Positions 11,556-22,690 of a stretch of 64,000 nucleotides of DNA are shown piece by piece; the first letter of the stretch is position 1; every line of letters begins with the position of its first letter. Origin of the DNA: Piliocolobus tephrosceles (Eukaryota; Chordata; Mammalia; Primates; Cercopithecidae). The notes beneath the pieces are model-generated. The model was not told the origin of the DNA. It did not search any database and saw only the letters and a program-made list of their open reading frames with translations. The DNA lies in NCBI RefSeq assembly GCF_002776525.5, contig NC_045441.1, positions 129,322,740 through 129,386,739 on the forward strand. The letters are read 5' to 3'. A program made the translations under genes and the position numbers.

Positions 11556-11746
11556 CTTTTTCTTGAGTCTGGCCAGAAGTTTAATAAATCATGTTTTCAT
11601 AATTGATTATTTCCTATTTTGAATACCTCAATAGTTTATTTTCTTGTTATATTCTAAAGTTGCATGTCTTCCAGAGATCAAAATGTTATGGGGCCACTAT
11701 TTTGTTAAGTTTTATAACCTAAATGGATCATGAAATAAGGATGTAC

Positions 11747-12025
11747 ATTTTTTTTTTTTAAACGGATTCTCTGTCCCCCAGGCTGTAGTGCAGTGGCTCA
11801 CTGCAACCTCTGCCTCCCAGATTCAAGCGATCCTCATGCCGCAGCCTCCCAAGTAGCTGGGATTACAGGTGCTCACCACCACGCCCGGCTAATTTTTGTA
11901 TTTTTAGTAGAGATGGGGTTTCACCATGTTGGCCAGGCTGGTCTTGAACTCCTAACCTCAAGTGATCCACCTGCCTCAGCCACCCAAAGTGCTGGGATTA
12001 CATGTGTGAGCCACTACGCCTGGCT
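11747..12025 (-). repeat. Alu
   Basis: Antisense Alu with a short internal deletion near its 3' end. Confidence 0.95.
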
Positions 12026-12224
12026 GGTTCTTCTAAATGGAGATGGAGAGGGTACTTTTTTAGACTAATATATACATACCCAGAGAGTCTCCTAAATCTC
12101 CCGAGGGCTGTGCTCTCATCCCTCTATCCCTAATCTAATGAGACATGTTACTCATGGGAGTATGCTACACTTGTGATCAGTGTGGAAGCAGAAAAAATTT
12201 GAGAACTACTGTCTTCCTATAAAA

Positions 12225-12645
12225 AGTTCCACATTTACCCCAATATATCCGTGAAAAAATCTCTGGACAAATTTCCACAGAGGGACATTCTCAAAATATC
12301 CAATCAGTATTCCTCAAACTATCAAGGTCATGAAAAACAAGACAAATCTGAGAAATTGTCACAGCCAAGAAGAACCTAAGGAGACATGACAAGTGTGATG
12401 TGGTGTCCTAGTTGGGATCCTGGAAAAAGAATGGACATTAGGTTACAACTAAGAGAATCTGAATAAATTATGGGCTTTAGTTATGAACATGTATCAATAT
12501 CAGTTTATTAATCATAACAAATATTAATATATCAGACTAATGTAAGACACTAATAATAGGGGCAACTGGGTACGTGCATCGGTACTATGTTCTTTTCTGT
12601 AAATGTAAAACTGTTCTAAAAATAAAGCCTATTCAATTTTTTTTT
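12225..12645 (+). repeat. old LINE-1 (L1M) 3' UTR
   Basis: Matches the L1M 3' UTR: GGAGACATGACAAGTGTGA, GGGATCCTGGAAAAAGAATG, AATAGGGGCAACTGGGT, ending CTGTAAATGTAAAACTGTTC plus AATAAAG. Confidence 0.7.
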
Positions 12646-12880
12646 TAAGTTTTACCTATCAGGGATCTAGCGCTTAAAGTTGTCCCATGGTCATAAATGC
12701 TTTGAATTTATATATTGCCTTGGTCTATCAAAACACCATTCCATACATTATCTACAAAGTCTCTGGGTTTCAAATGCCAACCCAGTTACTCAAAAATAGT
12801 TATGTGGGCCCTAGTCGTGGTTTCCCATTTTGAATTCTGTGGCACTTTAGTGTAGCTTGGGAAGATATTCCTGGTGGGAG

Positions 12881-13181
12881 GCTGGGCGTGGTGACTCACG
12901 CCTGTGATCCCAACACTTTGGGAGACCAAGGTGGGCAGATCACGAGGTCAGGAGTTCAAGACCAGCCTGACCAACACAGTGAAACCCCATCTCTACTAAA
13001 AATACAAAAATTAGCTGGGTGTGGTGGTGCACACCGGTAATCCCAACTACTCAGGAGGCTGAGGCAGGAGAATCACCAAACCTGGGAGGTGGAGGTTGCA
13101 GTGAGCTGAGATCCTGCCACTGCACTCCAGCCTGGGTGATAGACCAAGACTCCACCTCAAAAACAAAAACAAAAACAAAAA
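12881..13181 (+). repeat. Alu with (CAAAAA)n tail
   Basis: Full-length sense Alu. The flanks TTCCTGGTGGG and CTCCTGGTAGG are a decayed target-site duplication. Confidence 0.95.
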
Positions 13182-13233
13182 CTCCTGGTAGGGTAAATAA
13201 CATATTGTTTAATAATGATTAAATCCAGAAAAT

Positions 13234-13235
<2 letters not shown>

Positions 13236-13267
<32 letters not shown>
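13236..13267 (+). repeat. (TG)n microsatellite
   Basis: About 16 TG units. Confidence 0.98.
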
Positions 13268-13268
<1 letters not shown>

Positions 13269-14038
13269 CTGTTATTAGCCTGAGGGGTTGGCTAAATTTA
13301 AAAGTAAAATGCATTCATCCATCCATTCATTTGTCATTATTGTCCACTATAAACATATGATAGTTGCTAAGCACACAGGGATCAAAGACACATTCTCCGT
13401 CCTCCAAGGGCTCCCATTCTGCAAAAGAGATAGACAATTACATATGAAATTGCAACCTAATATACTCAGTACCATGGTGGAGAAAAACACAAAGAGCTGC
13501 AGCTGCATGGAGGAGGGACACCTAACCCAGACTGGGGCTAATCAGAAAATGTTTCGTCCTAAAGGATGTCCTAAAGGACAAAACATTGAAAGAAATTCTG
13601 TGTCCTTCATCACCTCCCTTTATGAAATAGGAAAAATTTTACCTTTCAAGAAATGTAAGAAAATATTACTTTCAACTCAAGTAGATTCTTCTGTTGATTT
13701 ATTTAATGTTAGATGTTTGGTTTTTCACATATAAGAGGCAAACAAAATCATCAAGGTAGTACTTATCAATAAATAAGGTTGAGATACGTATCTTCAAAGG
13801 GGATTGAATGAGAGACAGTGGAAAAAACCCTACTATATCAACAACCACAGACATTTATTAAACACTGAAGGCAGTCTGTTTAGCAATATTATAAGTATAA
13901 AGAAAAAGTTGATAAATACTGTAATGGAAAATTCTGGGCATGTTCTAATAAATTTTTTTCCATTCTTATTTTGGGGGTGATTCATCCCTGTTTCTGATTG
14001 ATGGCAATCAGCAGTCACTCCTTATGATCAATAAACAA
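13268..14038. other. intergenic DNA with L2-like patch
   Basis: 13310-13450 (ATTCATTTGTC, GCTAAGCACACAGGGATCAA, CAAGGGCTCCCATTCTGC) resembles an old L2/MIR-associated 3' sequence. A 148-codon frame at 13288-13734 overlaps it and has no recognisable domain. Confidence 0.45.
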
Positions 14039-14327
14039 TTTTTTTTTTGAGACAGAGTCTCACAGCAACACCCAGGCTAGAGTGTGGCACAATCTCAGCT
14101 CACTGCAACCTTCACCTTCCAGGTTCAAGTGATTCTCCTGCCTCAACCTCCCAAGTAGCTGGGATTACAGGCATGCACCACCACACCTGGCTAATTTTTG
14201 TATTTCTAGTAGAGATGGGGTTTCGCCATGTTGGCCAGGCAGGACTTGAACTCTTGACCTCAGGTGATCTGCCTGCCTCAGCCTCCAAAAGTGCTGGGAT
14301 TACAGGCATCAGCCACTGCTCCCGGCC
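14039..14327 (-). repeat. Alu
   Basis: Antisense full-length Alu. Confidence 0.95.
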
Positions 14328-14396
14328 AATATTTTTAAAATTCAAAGAATCTCTTTCATATTGAATCCAAACGATGAATAATTAGTTTTTCTTTAT

Positions 14397-14683
14397 TTTT
14401 ATTTTTATTTTTTTATTTTAGAGACAAGGTCTTGCTCTGTTGCTCAGGCTGGAGTGCAGTGGTGCAATCTTCCCACCTCAGCCTCCAGAGTAGTAGCTGG
14501 AACTACAGGCTCACACCACCATGCTCAGCTTTTTCTTTTTCTTTTTTTTTTTTTTTTTTGTGGAGACGGGGGTCTCCCTATGTTGCCCAGGCTGGTCTTG
14601 AACTACTGGCCTCAAGCGATCCTCCTGCCTCAGCCTCAAAAATTGCTGGGATTACACATATAAGCCACTGTGCCAAGTAATTC
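14397..14683 (-). repeat. AluJ-like
   Basis: Antisense, diverged Alu with a deletion in one arm and a long T-run in the centre (14533-14559), the expanded A-rich linker. Confidence 0.9.
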
Positions 14684-15269
14684 TTTTGTGACTTGAAAAC
14701 TGCAGCACTAAATACATATGTAATAACTTCAGATATTGCACATTGTCTTTAAAATCCTCATATATGTCTTATAAAGCTTTTTACCCATGGATAACTAATT
14801 TATGGCCTAATAAATCTGTAGATTTAATTAAATTGTGAGTCCTATCTCTTCGTTTTATTGCCTCACAGATTTATTCCTTTATAGGTTCTAATTAAGAAAT
14901 TAAACCAAAAGGAATTCAAAGTTTTCACTTTTTTTCTAATTTGCACAAAAGCTGTAAAATACCACTAAATATTAATATATTTCTTCATCATATAGGAGAT
15001 AGAATTCAGAATTCCCAACTATCTTTTGCTTAAGTACTTAAAAATCATCATTAATATATAGTCAGCCCTATTATTCAGGGGTAGTTACGAGAGAGAAGTT
15101 TGTATTTCCACATGTTTGAGAAAGAATAAGTTTAAAGATATTTTAACAAGTGCATTGAAAAGGACAACTTTATCATGTGGTAACAGATAAACTTGATTCA
15201 TAGGATTTTATGGAGGTCTGTTTCAGGTAAGGCACTATGCTGGATGTCATGGAGAAAATGAAAGACATG
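14684..15269. other. AT-rich intergenic DNA, nothing identified
   Basis: Low-complexity AT sequence with no supported gene or repeat family. Confidence 0.5.
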
Positions 15270-15444
15270 GCAGATCACTTGAGTTCAGGAATCCAAGACC
15301 AGCCTGGGCAACATGGTGAAACCTCATCTCTACTAAAAATACAAAAATTAACCGAGCGTGGTGGGGTAGGTGGAGATTGCAGTGAGCCGACTTTGCAACA
15401 CTGCACTCCAGCCTGGGCGACAGTGAGACTCCGTCTCAAAAAAG

Positions 15445-15448
<4 letters not shown>
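15270..15448 (+). repeat. Alu, truncated at its 5' end
   Basis: Starts in the middle of the left arm (GGCAGATCACTTGAG), has a deletion in the right arm and ends in an A-tail that became microsatellite. Confidence 0.9.
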
Positions 15449-15490
<42 letters not shown>

Positions 15491-15727
15491 GAAAGGAAAG
15501 AAAGGAAAGGAAGGAAAGAAAGGAAAGTGAAGGAAAGAAGGAAGGAAGGAAGGAGCAAGAAAGCGAAAGAAAGAGAAAAAGAAAAAAAGGAAGGAAAGAA
15601 GAAAGAAAAGAAACAACGGAAAGAAAGAAAGAAAAAGGAGGAAGCAAGAGGAGGGAAGGGAGGGGAAGGAAGGAAAGAAGGAAGGAAGGGAGGGAGGGAG
15701 GAAGGAAGGAAGGAAAAGAAAACAAAA
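15449..15727 (+). repeat. (CA)n followed by a 240-bp purine (GGAA/GAAA)n tract
   Basis: About 19 CA units at 15449-15486, then an almost pure A/G strand to 15727 made of AAGG, GAAA and GGGA units. It grew from the tail of the preceding Alu. Confidence 0.95.
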
Positions 15728-15748
15728 GGCAAAAATCATTCCTGCTTT

Positions 15749-15812
15749 TTAATTTTATTTATTTATTTATTTATTTGAGACGGAGATTACAGGCATGAGC
15801 CACTGTGCCCAG
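15749..15812 (-). repeat. collapsed antisense Alu remnant
   Basis: (TTTA)n, then TTTGAGACGGAG, the antisense 3' end of an Alu, is joined directly to ATTACAGGCATGAGCCACTG, its 5' end. The body of the element is missing. It runs straight into a sense Alu. Confidence 0.8.
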
Positions 15813-16085
15813 CACTTTGGGGAGGCCGAGGCGGGTGGATCACGAGGTCACGGAGATCGAGATCATCATGGCTAACTCGGTGAAACCCCGTCTCTACAAA
15901 AACTACAAAAAAAAAAAAAAAGTAGTCGGGCGAGGTGGCAGGCACCTGTAGTCCCAGCTACTCGGGAGGCTGAGGCAGGAGAATGACGTGAACCCGGGAG
16001 GGGGAGCTTGCAGTGAGCCGAGGTGGCGCCACTGCACTCCAGCCTGGGCGACAGAGCGAGACTCCGTCACACACACACAAAAAGA
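15811..16085 (+). repeat. AluY-like, 5'-truncated
   Basis: Starts at AGCACTTTGGGGAGGCC without the first 30 or so bases and ends in an (AC)n-rich tail. Confidence 0.9.
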
Positions 16086-16560
16086 AAATGATTAGTAAAA
16101 CAGTGAGCCAAGGGTTAAGCATGAGGTACACAGGGAGCTCTGAAAAGCCAAGATTTTCAGAGGACTTAGAGAAAGGGACATTCTATGAAGAACAAATGCA
16201 GAATTGCAGCACAGACTTGTAGAAAAGGTGTCAGGAAGATTAAAGCCTAGGATGAGCCGAGCCTTGCCAAAATAAGTTAAGGACAACTAAAAGGACTCTT
16301 TAATCTATATTTAGAAAGAGAAGAAAGAACAAGAGAGGTGTAGGCATGATGCTTGGGGCAGATGGTGTGATACTGGTGGATAATAAAGCAAAATTGCTCC
16401 ATTTCTGTTTTGTTTTCATCTCTCTTATCAGTGGACATCTTTGAGCTAGAAAATACTCTCTACCAAAAAAGATGGACATGTGACTGAGTACTGATTTGAC
16501 CCACTTATTTGTAGCAGGATTAGGCAGACTAGAAAAGTTCTCTGTTTGAAATTAGACCAG
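16086..16560. other. unique intergenic DNA, nothing identified
   Basis: No repeat family or coding frame recognised. Confidence 0.5.
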
Positions 16561-16868
16561 GCCGTGCACGGTGGCTCACACCTGTATCCCAGCACTTTGG
16601 GAGGGCAAGGCGGGCGGATCGCTTGAGGTGAGGAGTTCAAGACCAGTTTGGCCAACATGGTGAAACCCGGTCTCTACTAAAAATACAAAAATCAGCCGGA
16701 TGTGGTGGTAAGCGCCTGTAATCCCAGCTACTCAGGAGACTGAGGGAGGAGAATCGCTTCAACCTGGGAGGTAGAGGTTGCAGTGAGCCGAGATCACACC
16801 ACTGCACTCCAGCCTGGGCAACAGAGTGAGACTCTGTCTAAAAAAAAAAAAAAAAAAAAAAAAAATTA
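16561..16868 (+). repeat. Alu running into an assembly gap
   Basis: Full-length sense Alu with a tail of more than 26 A before the N run. Confidence 0.95.
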
Positions 16869-16968
16869 NNNNNNNNNNNNNNNNNNNNNNNNNNNNNNNN
16901 NNNNNNNNNNNNNNNNNNNNNNNNNNNNNNNNNNNNNNNNNNNNNNNNNNNNNNNNNNNNNNNNNNNN
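16869..16968. other. assembly gap (100 N) in an Alu A-tail
   Basis: Exactly 100 N, a common placeholder for unknown length. It follows an A26-plus tail of a sense Alu and precedes AAACAAACAAAT, so the break falls in the A-rich tail. Confidence 1.
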
Positions 16969-17074
16969 AAACAAACAAATAAACATTGTCCAAAGGAAAT
17001 GGTAAAACCAGATGACAACGCAGAAAAAGCTGTGTTGGCAATGGGATCAGAGACAATATAATAGAGAATGGAAA

Positions 17075-17285
17075 ACAGAGTTCCTGTGCCAGGAGCTCTC
17101 CAAGCTGCTTAGTATATATTGTCCCATTTAATCCTTACAACAGTCTTCATGCAAGTGGTATTATGATCCCTGGTTTCTCTAATGTGGAAAATAAGACTTC
17201 ATTTGCCTAAGGTTATTCAGCTAGTAAGAGGAGCAGGTGAGATTTGACCGCAGGTCTGGGTGACTTCACAGTCTATATTTTTCCT
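17075..17285 (-). repeat. MIR
   Basis: Antisense MIR: TGTGCCAGGAGCTCTCCAAG, ATTTAATCCTTACAACAGTC, then AGCTAGTAAGAGGAGCAGG. Confidence 0.7.
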
Positions 17286-17439
17286 CTATATGCTGAAGAG
17301 GGCACAGTGATGTGGAATCCAAGGGACAATAAATTCAAGAATCTGAGGTGCCCACTGGGATCAAGGAAGTCTGTGAGCAGGAATGAGAGTCCCCATCCTG
17401 GAGCTAGAAGTTAGGGGTAGGATGACCTTCCCTGGGCAA

Positions 17440-17650
17440 GAAGACACAAGGACAAATGGACACAAGGAAAGTTTTGGAGGTGATGGATATGTCTATTACC
17501 CTGATTGTGGTGATGGTTTCGTGGGAATATGCATATGTCCAAACTCATTGCCTTGTCCAACTCATTACACGCAGTTTATTGTGTATCAATTATATCTCAG
17601 TACAGCTGGGGTTTTTTTTGGTTTTTTTGTTTGTTTGTTTGTTTTTAAGA
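17440..17650 (+). repeat. old LINE-1 3' end
   Basis: TTTTGGAGGTGATGGATATG, then CCTGATTGTGGTGATGGTTT and ATATCTCAGTACAGCTG, the usual 3' end of old L1, followed by a T/GTTT stretch. Confidence 0.7.
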
Positions 17651-17940
17651 AAAGAACAAAGTTAGGTACTAGGTGTAAATTGTCTTGTACATATCAAAAC
17701 AATGACCTACTCACAGAGATTAGGACAGAAGGTCAGGAATTAGTAGTACAATTCTAGGAAGGGCGATTTTATGCTGAGCTGCTTAAATACTTCCTGCAAA
17801 GATCCATGAAACATGGGAGAATGGTAAAAAGAAACCCCAGGATGAGAGCTGAGCAGAGACCTAGAGAATAATATCTCAGATTGGAGAGGATGGAAGGCTC
17901 CAAAAGGAGGGTCTCCAGGATTTAAAAAAATAATGAAACA

Positions 17941-18088
17941 GGCAGAGTGTGGTGGCTCATGTCTGTAATCCTAGTGCTTTGCAAAGCTGAGGCAGAAGGA
18001 CTGCTTGAGCCCAGGAATTTGAGGCTACAGTGAGCCATGATCACGCCACGGTACTCCAGCCTGAGCGACAGAGCAAAATCCCATCTCA
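17941..18088 (+). repeat. FLAM/FRAM-like Alu monomer
   Basis: Single-armed Alu-related element with no second arm: GTGGTGGCTCATGTCTGTAA through ACTCCAGCCTGAGCGACAG. Confidence 0.8.
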
Positions 18089-18090
18089 AA

Positions 18091-18128
<38 letters not shown>

Positions 18129-18129
18129 A
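18089..18129 (+). repeat. (ATG)n microsatellite
   Basis: About 12 ATG units growing from the tail of the preceding Alu monomer. Confidence 0.95.
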
Positions 18130-18815
18130 CTGATAAATTGTTTGAAATAGTCTTTTTAACATTAGAAAAAATAACTAACAACAGTGCGACAGATATATAG
18201 GAGCATTTGGGGGATATTAATGAAGAAGCCCTCAGAAAAATAAGCAAATTTTAAAAAGTCAATTTTAACTTTAGGACAAATTAAAGTTGTAAGAGAAAGG
18301 AAACAATCACAGCACACTATGGGTTCTGTTAGTGAATCCCATTTAAAATCTGGCTATTAATTTAAACCACACCCAAAAAAAATGTAATATAACTGTATTG
18401 AGAGGGATGGAAAGAGAAGACAGCATGAAAGAGTGAAATCTTCAATAACGATCACTGGAAGTCAGTAGGTAATGTCCAAGACTGAGACACTGAGAAAGAG
18501 CCATATAAATAGTTCATCGAGCAATACGGAGTTAAATAACAAGAAAATGGCTAAAGGAGTTCAAAGTAGGTGCCACTGGGGAGTCAGTCTGGGTGGCAGG
18601 GGGGTGGGGAGGCTGGGCAAGCGTGCAGTGTGCAAACAGAGACTGCTTTTCTCATTATAAGCCATTTTGTACTATTGAATTTATTAATTATATCCTTATA
18701 TTATTATGGTTAAATTGCTGTTTTTAAAAAAGCAGATGGAATTTGAATGATTAAAAAAAAAAGAAAGAGAAACCACACCAAAATAATTGTGAGTCTTCTC
18801 AAGAAAGCCTCAGAG
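18130..18815. other. AT-rich intergenic DNA, possibly old LINE
   Basis: Adenine-rich sense strand typical of decayed LINE-1, but no segment is clear enough to name. Confidence 0.4.
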
Positions 18816-19126
18816 GGCTGGGCACAGTGGCTCATACCTGTAATCCTGGCACTTTGGGAGGTTGAAGTGGGAGGATCACTTGAGCCCAGGAGTTCAAGAC
18901 AAGCCAGGGGAACATAGCGAGATGCCTGTCTCTACAAAAAATTTAAAAATTAGCTGGACATGGTGAAGCGTGCCTATGGTTCCAGCTCCCTGGGAGGCTG
19001 AGGCAGGAGGATCACTTTAGCCCAGGAGGTCGAGGCTGCTGCAAGCCGTGTTCATGCCACTACACTCCAACCTGGGCAACAGAATGAGGCCCTGTCTCAA
19101 AAAAAAAAAAAAGGAAGGGAAAAGAA
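18816..19126 (+). repeat. AluJ-like with target-site duplication
   Basis: Sense Alu flanked by AAGAAA[G/A]CCTCAGAG at 18801-18815 and 19127-19141. Confidence 0.95.
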
Positions 19127-19301
19127 AAGAAAACCTCAGAGAAACATCAAGCTCCAGCCAATGAACTTAAAGGCAAAGGGTGAGCCACAGGGTAAGCACC
19201 AGGGTAGCTCACTAAACAGCTCTTCTAGAACCATCCACAACAAGTGTGCTTCCCCTCTACACCTCAGAAACAGCTGCTATAGCTGCAGTGGGCTCTGTCC
19301 A

Positions 19302-19467
19302 GGGCCAGTTCTCAAGCCACTGGTCTTGTTCTTGGGCTTATTCAAACCCAGATTGTTAAGCTCCACCCCAAGAGTTCTAGGAGGGCCCAGAGAGGCAGAG
19401 AATTCACATTGCTAAGTTCGCAGGTCGTGCTGATGCCACTGGTCTGGGATCACACTGAAAACACTGG
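19302..19467 (+). mobile_element. MER5A-like hAT fossil
   Basis: Inverted ends CAGTTCTCAAG and AACACTGG, with ACCCAGATTGTTAAGC and GTGCTGATGCCACTGGTCTG inside. This fits the non-autonomous MER5A element. Confidence 0.7.
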
Positions 19468-19603
19468 TCTAGGCGGAGGCTTGAACTGCTTTCTACAGAA
19501 AGTGGGTAATGTGTCTGAGGGGAGCTCCTAAGGGTGCTGAGAGCTGGAAGAGAAATACAGCAGGGCTTAAGGTAACTCCAGGACTCCATGAGACACTAAG
19601 TAG

Positions 19604-19728
19604 ATGAAAAAGGAAGAGAAGAAGGAGGAGTAAAAGACAAGGATAGAAATAGACTAAGGTTCTATTCTCCTAGAATAAATCCCTTCTTACTTTGATAATT
19701 GAGGAGTTCCCTAACCTGCTGGCTGGCT
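19604..19728 (+). repeat. 125-bp direct repeat, copy 1
   Basis: Identical to 21852-21976 except for one base (AGACTAAGG versus AGACTAAAG). It begins ATGAAAAAGGAAGAG and ends CCTGCTGGCTGGCT. It is not a high-copy repeat family that I recognise. Distance between copies is 2248 bases. Confidence 0.95.
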
Positions 19729-20089
19729 TCCCAGGTAGTACACCAGAAAAATGCCTGTAAATGCTCTTCACCCACTTACCTAAATCCCACAATCAGAGCT
19801 CCCATTCAGGGAAGAATCATGTTGATAAACTGCAGCAAAAGCCCAACCCAGCTACATACTAATAAGCAGAAACTTACATCATAAACACGAAAGTACAAAA
19901 AAAGACATGTGAGGAAAATCAGCAGCATAAAAAAGAACTAACCTGAAAAACAGACACAATAAGAAATAGCTCACCCTGGAAGATACATGATCCAGGAAAG
20001 TAAGAGAAGTAATTGTTTTGTTTTGTTTTGTTTTCATAATTATAATGAACAGCCTCAGACTTAAGTGCAAATTTCAAGCAAGAAGAACA

Positions 20090-20570
20090 AGCTGTTATGA
20101 AAAAGAAGACTTGATCATTCTCCATAAAGTTTGAGGAACCTAAACAATATGACTGCCAAATTTATTTTTTAAAAAGCAAATGAGCTGAATAATGAATAAA
20201 CAAAGCTAGAGACCAAATTAGTGATTTGGAAAATAAAACCAAGGACATCTTCCAGAACATAACTCATAAAAGCAAGGAAATGGAAGATATGAGAGAAAAA
20301 TTGATACAATAAAAGATGAAGGAAGTCCAACATTTATCTTTTATTTCTACAAGGAAAGAAAACAGAGAAGGGAAATAAAACATCAAAGAAGGATTAGGGG
20401 GAAAAATACCTAAGCTTAAGAACGAAATGAATAGTTTCAAGTAAAAGGGCCCACTGAATGCCAAGAACAGTGTAATAAGCCCCATAGCAAGGGACATCTC
20501 AGTGAAAATTCAGAATCCTAATGATTAAAAATATCTATGTGTATGCATATCAAAAGTTTCCAGCAGAAAG
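20090..20570 (+). repeat. HAL1/L1M ORF1-derived fragment
   Basis: Diverged LINE sequence: GCAAATGAGCTGAATAATGA, GATTTGGAAAATAAAACCAA, then AGTGAAAATTCAGAATCCTA. Matches the order of HAL1/L1 ORF1 sequence as I know it. All frames are broken. Confidence 0.55.
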
Positions 20571-20636
20571 CATGTTATCTATTTCAGACCTTTACATAGC
20601 TAGATGCTTGAATGTCTTTCAAATAGGGCTACTTTA

Positions 20637-20954
20637 GGCTGTGTTTGAAACAGGTGGCTCATGCCTGTAATTCCAACACTTTGGGAGGCCGAGACAGGTG
20701 GATAACCTGAGGTCAGGAGTTCGAAACCAGCCTGGCCAACATTGTGAAACCCCATCTCTACTAAAAAAAAAAAAAAAAAAATTAGCCAGGCATGGTGGTG
20801 CCTGCCTGTAATCCCAGCTACTAGGGGGGCTGAGGCAGGGAGGATCACTTGAACCTGGGAGGCAGAGGTTGCAGTGAGCCTAGATAGTGCCTCTGCACTT
20901 TAGCCTGGGCAACACAGCGAGACTCTGTCTCAAAATAAATAAATAAATAAATAC
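20637..20954 (+). repeat. Alu with (AAAT)n tail
   Basis: Sense Alu flanked by AGGGCTACTTTA (20625-20636 and about 20955-20966). Confidence 0.95.
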
Positions 20955-21194
20955 AGGGCTACTTTATAAGTTGTAGGGCTCCATGAAAACGAAAATGTGG
21001 GACCCCTTGTTCAAAAATTATTAAGTAGTTCAAAATGATAACAACACGGCATTAAACTAAGCATGGGGCCCTTCTAAGAATGGAGCCACTTATTTTCTTT
21101 TGCCCCTTTATTTTTAGGTCATTCTCAGCTACCAATGCCTGTTGTGTTTCATGCCACATTCTTTCTTGGAGCGCACAGCTCTCATGCCAATGAA

Positions 21195-21710
21195 GGCAGC
21201 CCTGCTTCCAAGTTCTGAGAAGCAAAGACTTTGAAGCTAGAATTCTATACTCAGACAAACCATCCATCAAGGCAAGGAGGTAAAGAGAGATATTTTTAGA
21301 CTTGGAGGATTTAGAAAATTTACTTGAAAAATTATTTCGGCAGTTTCCGGAAAAATGAATAAGGACTCCAAGAAAGAATGTGGCATGAAATACCAGAAGC
21401 AGTGGTACCTGAAAATGACCTAGAAATAAAAAACGATAAGAGGAAAATGGGAGCTATTTAGATATTAATGTTTAAGTGATTTTTCTTTACACTTCTAAGT
21501 TTTAATGACATTGGATTATATTTTTCTCTGTAGAATCAGTCATTATTGGTTCAATGGTGACTAATATTTAAATAATTATAATATTATAATAGCTTTTAAG
21601 ATTTTTATTCTTAGAATCAATCTATAGTCAAATCACAGGAAAATATAATTATGGTTACAGAACAGAATGTAAATATTATAAACCTTGATAATGTAAAAAA
21701 AAAAGTCTAA
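21195..21710 (+). repeat. HAL1/L1M ORF1 3' part and downstream sequence
   Basis: GAAGCTAGAATTCTATACTC, AGACAAACCATCCATCAAGG and GAGATATTTTTAGACTTG continue the HAL1-like fragment to the left. Coding frame destroyed. Confidence 0.5.
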
Positions 21711-21851
21711 TAAAGAAATGGCAGGTGAAAGGGAAAAGAAATAAAAGTATGCAAACTGCTTTGTCTACCTTAGGAGAGAGTTAATAGGAACTGCCAGAAT
21801 TTGATAAATTGAGAAATAAAAATCTTAGTATTTTATTTGAAGTTGTAAAAT

Positions 21852-21976
21852 ATGAAAAAGGAAGAGAAGAAGGAGGAGTAAAAGACAAGGATAGAAATAG
21901 ACTAAAGTTCTATTCTCCTAGAATAAATCCCTTCTTACTTTGATAATTGAGGAGTTCCCTAACCTGCTGGCTGGCT
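21852..21976 (+). repeat. 125-bp direct repeat, copy 2
   Basis: Second copy of 19604-19728 with one mismatch. Directly after it the short unit AAAGAAGAAC occurs twice (21977-21997). Confidence 0.95.
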
Positions 21977-22046
21977 AAAGAAGAACTAAAGAAGAACCAA
22001 AATATCTAATAAAAACTGATCAGGGAAAATGGGTGATTACAGATGC

Positions 22047-22403
22047 ATTACATTTCCTTCCTTCTTTCCTTCCTTCCTTTCTTCCTTCCTCTCTCTCTTT
22101 CTTTCTTTCTTTTTTTTTTTTTGAGACGGAGTCTTGCTCTGTTGCCCAGGCTGGAGTGCAGTGGCGCGATCTTGGCTCACTGCAAGCTCCGCCTCCTGGA
22201 TTCACGCCATTCTCCTGCCTCAGCCTCCCGAGTAGCTGGGACTACAGGCACCCGCCATGATGCCCGGCTAATTTTTTATATTTTTATTAGAGACGGGGTT
22301 TCATCATGTTAGCCAGGATGGTCTCGATCTCCTGACCTCGTGATCCGCCCGCCTCAGCCTCCCAAAGTGCTGGGATTACAGGTGTGAGCCACTGTACCTG
22401 GCC
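22047..22403 (-). repeat. AluY-like with (CCTT)n tail
   Basis: Antisense full-length Alu (body 22114-22403). The tail is a CCTT/CTTT microsatellite of about 65 bases. Confidence 0.95.
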
Positions 22404-22690
22404 TCTTTCTTTCTTTTGACAGGGTCTCACTCTGTTGTCCAGGCTGGAGTACAGTAGCATGATCTCAGCTCACTGCAACCTCTGCCTCCCTGACTCAAGC
22501 AATCCTCCCACCTCAGTCTGCCAAGTAACTAGGACCACAGGCATGCACCAACACGCCAGACTAATTTTTTTTTTTTTTTTTTTTGACCCATGTTACCCAG
22601 GCTGATCTTCAACTCCTGAGCTCAAGTGATCCTCCCTCCATGGCCTCCCAAAATGTTGGGATTACAGGCGTGAGCCACCGCAACTGGCCT
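22404..22690 (-). repeat. AluJ-like
   Basis: Antisense diverged Alu head-to-tail with the previous one. Central T-run at 22565-22584. Confidence 0.9.

Noticed and set aside
13288..13734. 148-codon plus-strand frame
   Set aside because: No domain, overlaps old repeat-like sequence, no splice or promoter context.
15275..15739. 154-codon Phe/Ser/Leu-rich frame and its purine-strand counterparts
   Set aside because: Translation of a (GAAA/GGAA)n microsatellite.
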